Assembly (NCBI GenBank): GCA_942159475.1 | Contig: OW804096.1 | Span: forward strand, 37,571,744-37,635,743 | DNA length: 64,000 nucleotides | Direction: 5' to 3' | DNA from: Sthenelais limicola | Lineage: Eukaryota > Annelida > Polychaeta > Phyllodocida > Sigalionidae | Shown here: positions 34,201 through 48,407 of the stretch, piece by piece | Numbering within the stretch: the stretch's first letter is position 1 | Layout of the letters: each line of letters starts with the position of its first letter | Notes under the pieces: generated by a model | The model's database searches: none | Told to the model about the DNA's origin: nothing | Seen by the model: only the letters and a program-made list of their open reading frames with translations | Made by a program: the position numbers and the translations under genes

Positions 34201-37200
34201 ATATTAATTTTTTGTCTTAAATTCAGGTTATTTGAGAGGGTTTGTGAAGGTGAATTGTACATTTTCTGGCGATTTCACCCCTATGTGTACTAATTTTATA
34301 CACAATAATACTATCATGTCACGCTTGTTAGATCTAAAGTTCTGGTGGAACTGCAGCAAACATGTTTAGAGTCCTTGTATGTCCTAATGCCTATAGCGAG
34401 TGCAAGGTCATTCACCCGGCTCCCAAGTGCAAACCTATAGAGCTTTCCACCCGCCTCCTGCCTTATCTTTATTATTGGCACATGGTCCTACACATTTATA
34501 AACACGGCGGTATTAAGGGCGGTCTCCACTGGCTGCGGTAAGCTCTGCGGTAAGCCTTGCGCTGGTTTGTGCTGGTTCTGTAGGTGGAGAGGAATGACGA
34601 GGTCCTTCCCTACATGGTCAGTGAACGATGTAGGAAGGACCTCGCCACTCCTCAACAACACAGCAGCATTGCAAGGCTTACTGCAGAGCCTACCGCAGAG
34701 CTTTCCGCAGCCAGTGGAGACCACCCTTAAAGCTGCATTGTCAGCTATTGCCACAAACAACCTCTAAACAGATTAACTCATTGTTTAACTCTGATAGCAC
34801 TGAAATAATTTCTTTACTTTTTAGGGGTTAAGTTCGATATTTGTGCATTTTCAGAAAATGCACAATATACAGTTCTACACATCTATTAAATTCTGCGAAA
34901 TTAGAATAAAAATCGATGAATATTAGGCATATTCGAATGTATTCTGTATTGTATTCTTTCAATAAATCTGTCTGGTTATGTTGAACTTTATTTTTAACCT
35001 GATTTTCATCTTAAATTTTGGATTATTTTAGAGGACTGGTGAAGGCCAATTGTACATTTTCTGGCGACTTGACCCATTTACGACAGTGTGGCACTCTTCC
35101 TGAGTAGCAAACCTTTAGTTTTTTAACTGATAATGCTCGGTTAGGAAATGCAGGTTACCAGTCATACACGCCGATGTATATGGGTCAGATTTTCGGAAAA
35201 TGTACAATTCAACTTCGCCAATCTTCTCAAATAACCCAAATTTCAGACGGAAATAAAGTTCAAAATACAGTTCAACCTAACCAAACAGATTGCTAGAACC
35301 AATGCAAGACCGAATATACTCTAATTCACTCAATATTAGCCAAAATGCAGCCTAATTTAGTAGAATTTACTAAATGTGTACAGCTGCCAATTGTACATTC
35401 TCTGAAAATCGTACCCATATGTTCACAGTTAAAGTCATACGGTCTCTTTGGTAGTTCATTTACAACATATCTGATATTCACATATTTGTATATCGTTATG
35501 CTATTTATTCGTTACCTCTTTAAAACAACGAAAAAAAGGGAGTCACAAATATAGTTTATGTGAGATGTGTTTCAGAAAAATTACACACAGTACACTCTGT
35601 TTGAGTCAAGTTGAGAGTGAACATCAAAACGGGCATCAAGGCGGTCAATGGTTATGCCTGGGGGTGCCGCGCCCAACAGAGTGTAGCGGAACTCCGCTAG
35701 AGGAAAAACGGTGGCAACAAATGTGTTGCCCACTACCTACAGTTCATTTCATGTTTGCAATGAAAACGCAAATGGACGAGTGTCACATGTTCTGTTGTTT
35801 CTGTGGGGAGATGTCTTGCAACAAATTAGTGGGCAACAACAACATTTGTTGCCAGCATTTTTCCATCTAGTGGAATTTTGCTATCAGTCGCAGAAAATTG
35901 ATTTTGAGATATCATGTTTGAGATATCGTCATATCTCATGAGTACTTTTATATTTAGTATGTTAGCGATATTTATTGATGGTCTAGTAAAGTTGTAAAGT
36001 ATACTCCTTAGAATAACCTCAGATATGCATAGATATATTCATTACACAGTCTTGGAATTTGGTACATGTATTCAACCTACTAACCACCCCGAAAGTGAAC
36101 ACTTTCTGAGCCAGGTTATTTGTGAAAAAACATTTAAAAAATATCATTTCTTGCAACTTTTGACTCATTTTCCTGTAACACGTTACATTTATATACATGT
36201 TTTGGTGAGATAAAGAAACCTTGGAGCTCCGGTAAATAAAAAAGGGGGCAGTCAATCGAGCTATAATTGCAGACATGGTCTACTTCTAGGGTTTGTGTTT
36301 ACCCAGTGCTCTACTGGTCATACCACCTCATACATACAGACCCCAACCCTTAATCATTCCCAGAACCCTGACCTAGATTCCTGGAGTAGCTCCCCCACCC
36401 TACTGGAGGAGAATAGGCTACTCATGGCATTTGCTTCCTTCCCAGTGCCAGTTTGGCTGTCAATCAAGTAACAAATACCACTTGGCTAATTTTTCTGTTA
36501 ATTTGTAATGTGTTACAGTAAAATGAGCACAAAGTCGTCAAGACAAAGGATTTTGAGATACAACCATATCTAAAATTATTAGATCAGGCGGATGTTAATG
36601 ATGCTAAACTTTAGAAAATCTTTTATATCTTTATGTTTGAAAAAAAAGTTAGAGCTCTATGTTTATGTACAGGCAATCAAGTACCAAAAGTAGTGAAATC
36701 TATTCCCTTATGATGTCCTTTTTAATGCATATATATATATCGATTCAATACAGTGTCGAAATTTGACGACCAAGAGGGCCAACCAACCCAACAATATAAA
36801 AAGTTCTTCTGAAGCAAACACTTATATAAAAATATCAACTTTGCATCGAATGATTCATTTTTTCTGTAAAACATCACGTTTTTTGCTTAGATGTTGGTTA
36901 TTTGAGAGTATTGGTGAAGGCGACCTGTACATGGTGTGACCCCTGACCCTGTATGCGCCAGTACGGTACATGGGTCAGACTTCCAGAAAATGTACAATTC
37001 GCCTTCACCAATCCTCTTAAATAACCCACATTTAAGACAGAAGTGAGCCTCAAAATGCAGTTTAACATAGCAGAACTCATACGTTAAATCAATGCGATCC
37101 CAAATATGCTCTGATATACCCGGTATTCATCATTTTTCAGCCTAATCTAGCAAAATATTTTAAATGTGTAGCGCTGCCAATTGTACATTTTCTGATAATC

Positions 37201-40200
37201 TGACCCACATGATTTAGCATTAGGTGCCTTCCCCATTAGTTATTGCTGAATTTATGAACCGTCCCTTCCCCGCAGCCAGCGCTAGATAAGACTTATGGTA
37301 GACTTACGTCAGGGATAAGTATAATACACATGTCAGTATGGATGTATGCCTAGTCAGTGGTTATGCTATTACTATGTTATCCAATCTACTCGCCATTTAT
37401 TTTGCTGAAAGACTTTGAGCCGTATGTCATTAGAATATATCATGGTACATTATTCCATGATTTGGCCGTGAGAGTGAAGTATATCGGATATTGAGATAGA
37501 ACAAAACGAGAGCTGCATATATGGGTCAGATTTTCAGAAAATGTACAATTAGCAGTTCTACACATTTAGAAAATTGTGCTAAATTAGGCAGAAAAATGCT
37601 GAATATCGGGTATGTCTGAGTATATTTAGGATGGCATTGATTTAAAATATCAGTTCTGTTATGTTAAACTGCATTTTGAAGCTCATTTTTGTCTTAAATG
37701 TGGGTTATTTAAGAGGATTGGTGAAGGTGAATTGTACATTTTCTGAAAATCTGACCCGTATACGACAATGTATTCACAAAACGCAAGTGGCTTTTGGTGA
37801 ATGTGTTTCACGCGGGCCTTTGGCACTTGTGAAAGACATTCACCAAAAGCCACAAGCAATGTGTGAATGTGTTGTCGCATACGCAGCTTAAGTGACAGGT
37901 GGAATTGGTAGGTTTTCTGGTTGTTTTCAGGTTGGTAGGTCAGTTTCAGGGAACCCAGATTCATCTTGTTGATCTGCAGTCGTCACAATACGCGTCACTC
38001 ACGTGTGATAACTTCGTGCAGTAAAATATGAGAAGTTACTATATTCTATTGTCAGAGACATCTTGAATAAATTAAAAGTCGGGCCTTGAAAGAAATCGGG
38101 CCTGTTCATAAGCCCGCTCGGTAGGTTGGGTCAAACAGATGCCTTGGGTCACAGTCGAGGAAAGGCCATTCATTATATTACTTCCATTTTATCTCAAACA
38201 TACATTTTATTGTTAAATATACTTGGTAAAGGGCTAATATGCCCAAAATGAATCGAACCTCTCAATAAACGAAACAACACTAACAGAAGGTGTAGCTTGT
38301 GTGCTGGTGTAAAATAAACTGTTATATATCTCGTCATTTCAATGAGGATCTTGTCAATGTAATGAATGAGAGGGATAGGCTATTTAGGCTGGCAAGGAAA
38401 AATAAGGACCAAGACGTCCTTATCCAAGCCAAGAAATTAAGGAACCAAGCCACTCGTGATTGTAAAATCGCAAAGGCTTCTTATATTAAATCCAATCTGG
38501 AGTTCTTTGATAAAGACCCAAAGAAGTATTGGGAATTCCTTAGGCCCATAATCAGTCCCGAAAAATCTAAAGCATCTGAAGTAATTAATCTAGAAGAAAA
38601 TAACCAAATGATAGACCCATCTGATGTCCCTGATACCTTTAATAAATTCTTTTTAAATGTTGGCCCCAATCTAGCTAACAAAATCCCTCATAATCCGAAA
38701 GAGCCCCTCTCATACCTTGACAAGACTCCTTCCTTGACTTCAAACCCTATTTTTCGGTTTACAGAGGTCACCCCTCAAGAAGTGCACCAAATCATATCTG
38801 ACATAGATGTCTCCAAAAACTCAGGAATTAAGAATATCCCATCTAAGATCCTGAAATCATGTCTACTGTCACTTTGTCACCAATTTTCACATATTATCAA
38901 CCTCTCATTGTTATTGGGAAAAGTTCCGTCCTCTTTTAAGTTAGCAAAAGTCACTCCGCTCCATAAAGCTGGAGGAAAGATGTCATGTAACAATTACAGG
39001 CCCATCTCATGTATATCCATGCCGGCGAAAGTACTAGAGAAAGTTGTGCAGGTGCAAATTACAAATTACTTCGAAATTAATAATTTATTCAGTAACACTC
39101 AATACGGCTTTAGAACCAACCATTCGATCCAACAGGCCCAAACTGACTTTTTACAAAAAATCTATACCAACTTAAATAACAAATCTTTGAATAAAACAGT
39201 TTTCTTGGACTTCAGTAAGGCCTTTGATACTGTGCACCACCAAATACTTCTAGACAAACTTTCTGCCTACGGGATTCAGGGGATGGAGCATCAATGGTTT
39301 CTTAATTATCTTTCTGATAGGAAGCAGTATGTCCGTGTAAATGGCTTGGATTCTGAAGAGGGAACAGTCACTTACGGTGTACCCCAGGGCACAATCCTTG
39401 GCCCGATTTTGTTTACAATTTATATCAATGATTTACATTCCGTTGTTGAACATTCCCAAATACAACATTATGCGGATGATACTGTTTTATTTTATCATAA
39501 TTCAAACATCACCCACCTTTATACTCACCTGCAACAAGATCTAGATAAAATCTACTCTTGGTGCTCTGTCAACAAACTATCTCTAAACATTGGGAAATGC
39601 AAAACAATGTCCTTTGCCCTTAGCTATACATCGAAAAGAAAATCCACTAACTCTTCCTCCAGTCTAATTCTGGGCTGCCAGAAATTAGAACCTGTTCAAG
39701 ATTACAAATACCTTGGTTTTACGTTAGATGAGCTTCTCACTTTTAAGCAACATACCCAAAATACCTTAAACCTTGTCTCCGCCAAAATTGGACTACTCTA
39801 TAGAGCACGTAACTCTCTAACTTTAAAGGCCAAACATGATCTTTATAAGATGGCCATTCTTCCAAATTTTGATTATTGTGACTTTATTTATGATTCTGCA
39901 CCCGCCTCCATATTACAGAAATTACAATCCCAGCAAAACAGAGCTCTTCAAATAATCTACAATAAATCCAAGTTTGATAATGTGGATCTTGAACATAAAT
40001 TACTAAATATTTGGCCCCTACAGCTCCGTAGGAATAAACACATTCTGGATATAGCCTTCTACCTCTCGCAAAATCCAGACAATATTGATCGAAGGGATCT
40101 CCCCACCCGAAGTCATGCTAAGGGTAGGAGAAACCTCCTCGTTCTTCCCCCTTCCACAGCCAAGGTTGCTAATTCCCTTATCTATAAATGTCAAACTAGG

Positions 40201-43200
40201 TGGAATGACCTATGTTCTGCCGCTCACAATATTCCGGATATACTGACTTTTAAGCATTACACCGACAAACTGCTATATCCTTTTTGATCTTGATCATGCA
40301 TACTTACTTATCTTATAATAATGGCATTCAATCTTTACATTCCATATGATATTAGAGGGTTGACAGACAGCTTGCATTTCTCAGTCTTTCACTACCCTGT
40401 GAGGAAATCTGTGATTGACTTGAGGTCATTACTAATAATATTTGTTGATCATTATTGATCACTCAATAATTTGCTTCTCTTGAATGTTTATGTCTGTTAT
40501 ATGACCAAATCGGCTAAAGGCCAGGGATCAGGCTGATTAGGGTCACTTGTCTTAGTGCCCTTTGATGCCTATCTCTGGACTCTTCGCCAGGTTGCTCCAT
40601 TAGACTCATGTCTCTGCTACTATTTAGTGATCCATCACTGGAATCAATAATGACATATGCTGTAATTGTTTACTGATCTTAGATTCTTTATGATAGAATG
40701 CCTCTTTTGTTCAAGGCACTCCATATGCCAGCTATCTGTGCTATGTACTGTACTCACATCTCCATTATTACTTCCTGACCTATGGTCGAAGTTACAATGT
40801 AAATTGCTATATCTACTATCTAATGCTACATCTCTCTGAGAAAAATGCCTCTTATGTCTTAGGCACATCACATTTCAATTAATTGCACTCTACCATGTAT
40901 AACCACATCTCATCTCATTTCATTAATCTGATCGCTGTTAACTAAATTTAATCTCACGATGTTTGTTATTTTTGTTGAAACAAAGTTATCGAGTCAAGTA
41001 TAGGCATTCTTTGGAAGACCTGGCTAATGCAGGAATGTAATTTTTGTATTAACCAGACATGGAACTCCTTTTTGTGCGGCTAGATCAGCATAATAAAGAA
41101 TACTTGAATTGAATTGAATTGAATTTCTGTATGTAGATTTTGTTTTTATTCATTTCTTGACGTAAAGAAAACTGATGTACGATAGGCGTTTTAAACTCAA
41201 AAAAAAAATTAAAATGGATGAAGACGTGATACTTCACAAGTAAAGTAGTATACGTCGTTAATTGGCTCAAATATGTTGATATTGAATTGTTAGATGTCAT
41301 AGTAATATAATGTTTTGCATTGAATGCCTGAGAACATAATTACGTGTGAAATTCTTAATAAATCTTAATAAGAATTTCATGAAAAAAATATGTAACACAA
41401 ATATTTAAAATGAATGTAAAAGGTTTAATATACAATTTATTGATATCTATTTATTATCTATAGTTTATGCAAAACGATTTGAGTCGATAAGAAATGGAGT
41501 TTTAGATACCATCATAATTTTAAAAGCTGATATCAAGTGGATTCCAGCGATGTTTAGATTAAGGCCATCTAAGACGTATTTCCATAGTTCATGTTCGATT
41601 TTGTTTATGCTTGAAGGAGAAATTTGCAATATTTCTTGGTGCAGGCTAAATATGCTCCACGAGATGGCTTTAGAAAGTCACAGATATATTTAACTAAATG
41701 TATTTATACGAGTAAAAGCGCTATAGATACCCCAAACTTGGGAGCACTCCAACAAAGAGATCATGTGAATAAACCACTTAACTTAAGTCTCACTTTGCTG
41801 TAAGACATCACAGTTGTTAAGTTGTATTTTGCTTATACAGTCACTCTATTAGGCAGAACAGGAGGAACTACTCCTGTACATGACTCATGCTCTTGATTTA
41901 GCATTATAGGCAATATGCCTATCTCCCGGTAGATGAGGGTCAGATTTTCAGAAAAATGTACAATTGGCAGCTGTACACATTTGCTAAATTCTACTACATT
42001 CGGCTGCAATTTGGCCAATATTGAGTATATTCGAGTATATTCGGTATTGCATTGGTTCTAGCAATCTGTGTGGTTAGGTTGAACTGTATTTTGAACTTTA
42101 TTTCCGTGTGAAATTTGGGTTATTTGAGAAGATTGGCGAAGTTGAATTGTACATTTTCTGAAAATCTGACCCATGAAGCTTGAGTGCACTCATCTCTATA
42201 GCAGAGATAATAGACTCACACATCCCTAGTCCCAGCAACCTGTAACTGTTACCCAGGTAACGCTGTATCCATTAATCCCCCTCCTGGCTCCCCTCCTCCA
42301 TGGCGGCACCGTGGAGGAGCTGCAGCTATAGACCTTAGACTCATGTAGAGGCAGAAATGGTGTGATACACTCACAGAGCCGGAGTTGTGTAGGGGTCTAT
42401 AGAAGCTGTACATGGGTCAGATTTTCGGAAAATGTACAATTGGCAGCTCTACACATTTAGTAGATTCTGCTAATTAGGCTGCAATTTGGTCAATACTAGG
42501 TAAATTCCAGGATATCCGGCATTGCATTGAGTCCAGCAATTTGTTTGGCTAGGTTGAACTGTATTTTGTACTTTATTTTCGTCTAAAATTTGAGTTATTT
42601 GAGAGGATTGGCGAAGTTGAATTGTACATTTTGTGAAAATCTGACCCACATAGATTCCATTCAAGTGACTAGACTCTACAGTAGTTAATACTGGGTCAAA
42701 TTTTCAGAAAACATACAATTGGCCTTCAACAATCCTCTCAAATAACCAAAATTTAAGAGGAAAATCAGGTTCAATATTCAGTGCAACATAACTAAATTTA
42801 TTGAATGAATACAATACAGAATAAACTCTGATATACCTAGTATTTATCAATTTTCACTCTAGTTTAGCTGAATTTGATAGATGTGTAGAACTGTAGATTG
42901 TAAATCTGACCCTACTAGTTGTACATACATTCAGTTCATTTCTTTTAATACTTTATTTATCCAGGTAGTTATAAATGGGTTATGGCATTTGCCAACCCAT
43001 TTTTATCAAGGATCAGGCTGATCGACTGGTTTTCGCCTCAACCCTGGCATTTTCACTTGCAAAAATAATTTGTCAGATATAAGAACGAAGGTTTATGAGG
43101 TAGTGGAATGAGATGAGATGAGGTACGGATTATACATATGATTAATGATGTGGTTGATACATAAAAAAACAATAATTTCAGTTGATATTCAAGTGTTTGT

Positions 43201-46065
43201 TGATATTTTAGTTATTGCTTAGACATAGCATACCATCATACTCGTCTCTGTGATGTAGAATAGTCCATATACTAGCTGTACATACAGTTCATATGTTTGT
43301 CGCGGCTATAGGACCTGAGTAAGTGGGTTGTATAGGGGTCTATAGTAGCTGTACATACAACCCATTCTATAGTAGCTGTACATACAACCCATTCAAGTGA
43401 CTGGACTATAAAGTAGTTGATATTAATTAGCTGTACATACATACACTTGTCTGTGATGTAGAATGGTCCATAATAGCTGTACATACCGTTCATAGACTGT
43501 AGAGGTAGTGTATGACCATGCTAGCAAGGCATACAGTCCATTCATATGACTAGACTGTATAGTAGTTGATAGTAGCAGTTCATACAATGTATACAGTTCA
43601 TACACTTCTCTGGGATATAGAACTCCCATACTAGCTGTACATACAGTCCATTCAAGTGACTGCGCTCTACAGTAATGAGGGAGTTGCATGTGCCACTGCG
43701 TGTGTCTGTCACAGTGCATGCTGGGACGGATTCAGTTCAAATCTGACATAAAAATATTTGGCAGCATTTTAATAAAAAATTTCAGAAATGTTTTCACCAA
43801 TATTGTAGCTTATATAAATGATCAATGAAAACCAAATGCATGATGGGAAAGATGAAGGCTTGTGTCATGGAAACATGTATAACACATGGATATTGACATT
43901 AGAGCATTAATAATATTCGATGCTGAACATGACATGTTTTCTTTAGATTTTATACTGTACCATTGCACCCATAATTCCATACGAATTAAGATTCAAAATG
44001 GCGGCTATGCAAATCCCCTATTGATAATAGCTGTACATACATCCAGTTCATACACTTCTTTGTTGTAGCTAGTATGTACCACTTTACAGCCCAGTCACTT
44101 GATTGGGCTGTATATGGGTCAAATTTTCAGAAAATGTACAATTCGCCTTCACCAATCCTCTCGAATAACCCAAATTTAAGACAGAAATGAGCTTCATAAT
44201 GCAGTTTAACATAACACAACTGATACTTTAAATCGATGCGATCCCACATATACTCAGATATACCCGGTATTCATCATTTTTCAGCCAAATTTGGCAGAAT
44301 TTCCTTAATGTGTAGAGCTGCCGATTGTTCATTTTCTGAAAATTTGACCCATATAATGTACAGCTAGTATGTACCACTGTGCAGCTCAGCCGTACATACC
44401 GCCCATTCAAATAACTGCTGTACTAGCCTACATACTAGCTGTACATACATATCATACAGCCCATCCAAGTGACTGTATGATAACTGTACATACAACCCAG
44501 AGGCAGCTGCATGGAAGGGATGAACAGTATGACATCATTATTATCATGATTATTAAAATGAATTAAGGGTTTTTGATTATGCGTCTGTATGCCACCGCTA
44601 CATACAGATCTGTACATTGCATTTTGTCTGCAGGAAATCATTTTTTTGAAGGCATGAAGTGAAAATGTACGTATCATTGCTTGTGACTTTGGCACTCAAG
44701 ATGATACATATATTTTCACTCCATGTGTATCTCATGATACTGTTTTAGAACAACCAGTAGTTGGATTCCAAGTAAAAGTTTTACAGAGTTAGATAAATAT
44801 TTGTTTAGAATAGAAAAACAACTCAGATAAGGCAAGAATTATATATGATTGATAAATAGATCTATATTTCCTAGTCCAAATTCTGATACCGAGATCTATA
44901 GAGCAAGGATAAATACTTGAGCGACTCAGAGGTAGGACGACCTGCTCATCCCTTGAGAAATGATGCTCCCATCTCTCCTACTCTCACTCATACATGTCCG
45001 GCAACAGAAATATGAGCAATTTGGGCAAGCAAACCCCAAATATTGCACAAAATAATGACGAAATAAGATTAAAACTGCTCAGAATAGTTGCGATGGTTCT
45101 CAGGTTTCTCATGGTGTCCGATTTATAACAATTCTTGCTAGATGTTGTTGTTGATAAGGTTTTTTTGAAGAGTGGAACATGAGGAGAACCACCTGCGTGT
45201 ACATATTCTGGTGATCTGACCCACAAGATGCACACATACTTGGGCCAGATCTTCAGAAAACGTACAATTGGTCTTCAACAATCCTTTCAAATAAACTAAA
45301 TTTAAGACGAAAATCAGGTTCAAAATACAGTTCAACATAACCAGATAGATTTATGGAATGAATACAATACAGAATACACTCAGATATACTCCGTATTTAT
45401 CATTTTTCACTCTAATTTAGCAGAATTTGAGGGATGTGTAGAACTGTAGATTGTGCACTTTCTGAAGATCTGACCCACGTGCTCTCTCTGTTAGTCCTAC
45501 TGCCTCATTGCCCGGCTATTTGGAGACGTCTGCTCTCTTTCACAATCTCTATACTCGCTCTCCCTCTCTCTGTACATCTCTCTCTCCTCCAGCACATATC
45601 TCATTCTCCTTTCTTTTCCAAATATCTGTTATATATTGTCTTCTTACTCTCTTACATTTCTCTGACTACTCTTTCTATCTTTCCTCGACTCTCCCACCTA
45701 TAGTTTATCTCCCTTTTTCATCCTCTCTCTGTTAACTCTCCCCCACTTCCTCCCGCTCTCCTCTCTGTTTAATCTCTATGTTCTTTCCCCACACTGTCTC
45801 TTTCACTGTGCCTATCTTTAAAGAGAAATATCTCTAGGGACATTAAAATATTCTCTCAAATATGTCCCCCTCTCTTTCGCTCTACTCTCTAATTTATCTC
45901 TCTCTTTCTCTGTCAATCTGTCTGTGTCTCTCTGTCCCTCTCTCTCTCTCTCTTTCTCTCTTTTTCTCTGTCCCTCTCTCTCTCTCTGTCTCTTTCTCTC
46001 TCTCCCCTCTCTCCCAACTCTCTTTCCCTCTCTTCTCTCTCCCCCTCTCCGCCCCCCAACTATCT

Positions 46066-46097
<32 letters not shown>

Positions 46098-48339
46098 TGC
46101 TCTCTTGCTCTTCTTCACTCTCTCTCTCCACTTCTCTTCCTGAGTACAAGTATTAGAGCAATACCGGCTGTAGGAACGTGGGGACCTTGGCGTATAACAC
46201 CGGCACACATGCCGTCTCTCTCCTCTATCCTCCTCCATCTCTGCTCGCTGGATGAATACACATCCATGCTCACTCATACACTCATCCCCTCATATCATCA
46301 TATACCTCTACCTATTACTTAACCTGCGTAACCTTCTACCCATTCATCAGTATCAAAGCAGCGCTTTCGGGTTGGGTTTATTTTTATAAAAGGTAATTCT
46401 AGTTGGAACGATTCGTAATGTCTCATAATAAATTGATGTAGAAAGATTCAGTATAGTTTATACATCGTTGTTATAGATGTTAGTTGAAACAGAATTTACG
46501 TGATATCACATGCTAATTAGATCTAGAATATGTAATATATATGTGAATGACAAGGTGTATTAATGTTAATAAATGTGTATACTGTTGGTTTCATACTCAT
46601 TGTACTAACTCGGGTTGGGTATAGTCTATCAATAGTAATTCTAGTTGGAATAATATAATGCAGAAAATGTATATAAAGTATGTGAGAAGATGTCCTAATG
46701 TTAAATGTGCATATACTGCTATATAGGTTTATATATACTTATTGTACTAGCTTGGGTGGGGTATAATGAAACGATGGTTGTCCAAGATCAAGGCATAATA
46801 TCACACGATAATGTTATGCAGACGATGTAATATATCTGTAAAAAACAAGATGTCTTAATGTAATATTTGTATTTACTGTTAGGTTTATAAATGTAGTGTA
46901 CCCCCAATCAAATGTGATATCAATTGCATAATTATTCTAATTGTAATGACGTGTACAGTATGCGATATATAATGGGAATGTGTACTGTATATGGGTCAGA
47001 TTTTCAGAAAATGTACAATTCAACTTTGCCAGTCTTATCAAATAACCCAAATTTCAGACGAAAATAAAGTTCAAAATACAGTTTAACCTTACCAAACAGT
47101 TTGCTAGAATCAATACAATGCCGAATATACTCGAATTTATCTCGTATTGACCAAATTGCAGCTTAATTTAGCAGAATTTACTAAATGTGTACAGCTGCCA
47201 ATTGTACATTTTCTGAAAATCTCACCGATATCCTTCGGACGTGATCAGAATTCATTTCATGATTATACCCCACAACTGTACCTAACCCATGGTGTTTTTA
47301 TATTTCTATTAATCGAAATCAAAATGCGATCCCTACTTGAAGATAATCTATTCCACGACAGAAATGAATACTTTAGGCGCTCCTTTACCTACTTTAAACC
47401 GTATCTCCATGATGCCTTTTTCATTTTTTGATGTTTGTGATGTGGTATTTATTACTAACTCAGATTCATGTGTGCCCTCACCTATTGCCATGTCTACAGT
47501 TTCTCTTCCAAATATATATTCAGAGGAGATAACGTGGGAAAGATCTGGTTACTGATATCTCATGCTGTCACAAGCAAGACACAGATAACAGGGACGAGTC
47601 CTTCTTTAACCCTATCAGGGTGAATTGTGCATTCATGCACTATAAAGTGTGGTCTCCACTGGCTGCGGTAAGCTCTGCGGTAAGCTCTGCGGTAAGCTCT
47701 GCGGTAAGCTCTGCGGTAAGCCTTGCGATGGTGCTGTGTTGTTGAGGAGTGGCGAGGTCATGCCTACATCGTTCACTGACCATGTAGGCAAGGACCTCGT
47801 CATTCCACACCACCTACAGAACCAGCACAAACCATCGCAAGGCTTACCGCAGAGCTTACCGCAGCCAGTGGAGAGCACCCTTAATTCTGGCTATTTCTAC
47901 CGAAATAATGCCCTGAGACAACCCCACCTACAAAACCAGCTTAACATGTACATTTGATAGATTCCTGCAGTTGATATATTGATTCGAAAATTCATTCAAA
48001 TAATATATTTTAAATTTACTGCACGAAGTAGTCACACGGGAGTAGGTGTATTGTGACTCTAGCACAACACTAGGAAAGCTACTAAAACCACCGTCATAAA
48101 TTGTTTCGCAAAGAAGTTATACCATTTCATTTCCTGCAAATTAATGTTTAACGCGTGATTCCAGGAATGAAATACATTTCAACAACAAAGTACTTGTGTA
48201 TAAACCACCTCTTAAGTAATGGTTAGATCAGTAAAATGGTATGTTACAGGAAAAAGGAGTTAAGAAGAGAATTATTGTATATATTCGTACAAAATGTCGT
48301 AGCTGAATAAAAATCTTAAAACGTTGCAAAAATACCATC

Positions 48340-48407
<68 letters not shown>

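Larger units (their letters stand above)
42648..44510. repeat. dispersed minisatellite, AGCTGTACATACA / TTCAAGTGACT
   Basis: Many irregular units of TAGCTGTACATACAGTCCAT and TCAAGTGACTGGACTATAG at 42650-42690, 43255-43690 and 44025-44510. They are broken up by family A copies and other sequence. Confidence 0.75.

Noticed and set aside
43272..43719. Open frames with repeated MNGxY/CTA motifs
   Set aside because: They translate the AGCTGTACATACA minisatellite.
45434..46322. Several long open frames rich in Ser/Leu and Arg/Glu
   Set aside because: Translation of the CT tract; no start context, domains or conservation signal.
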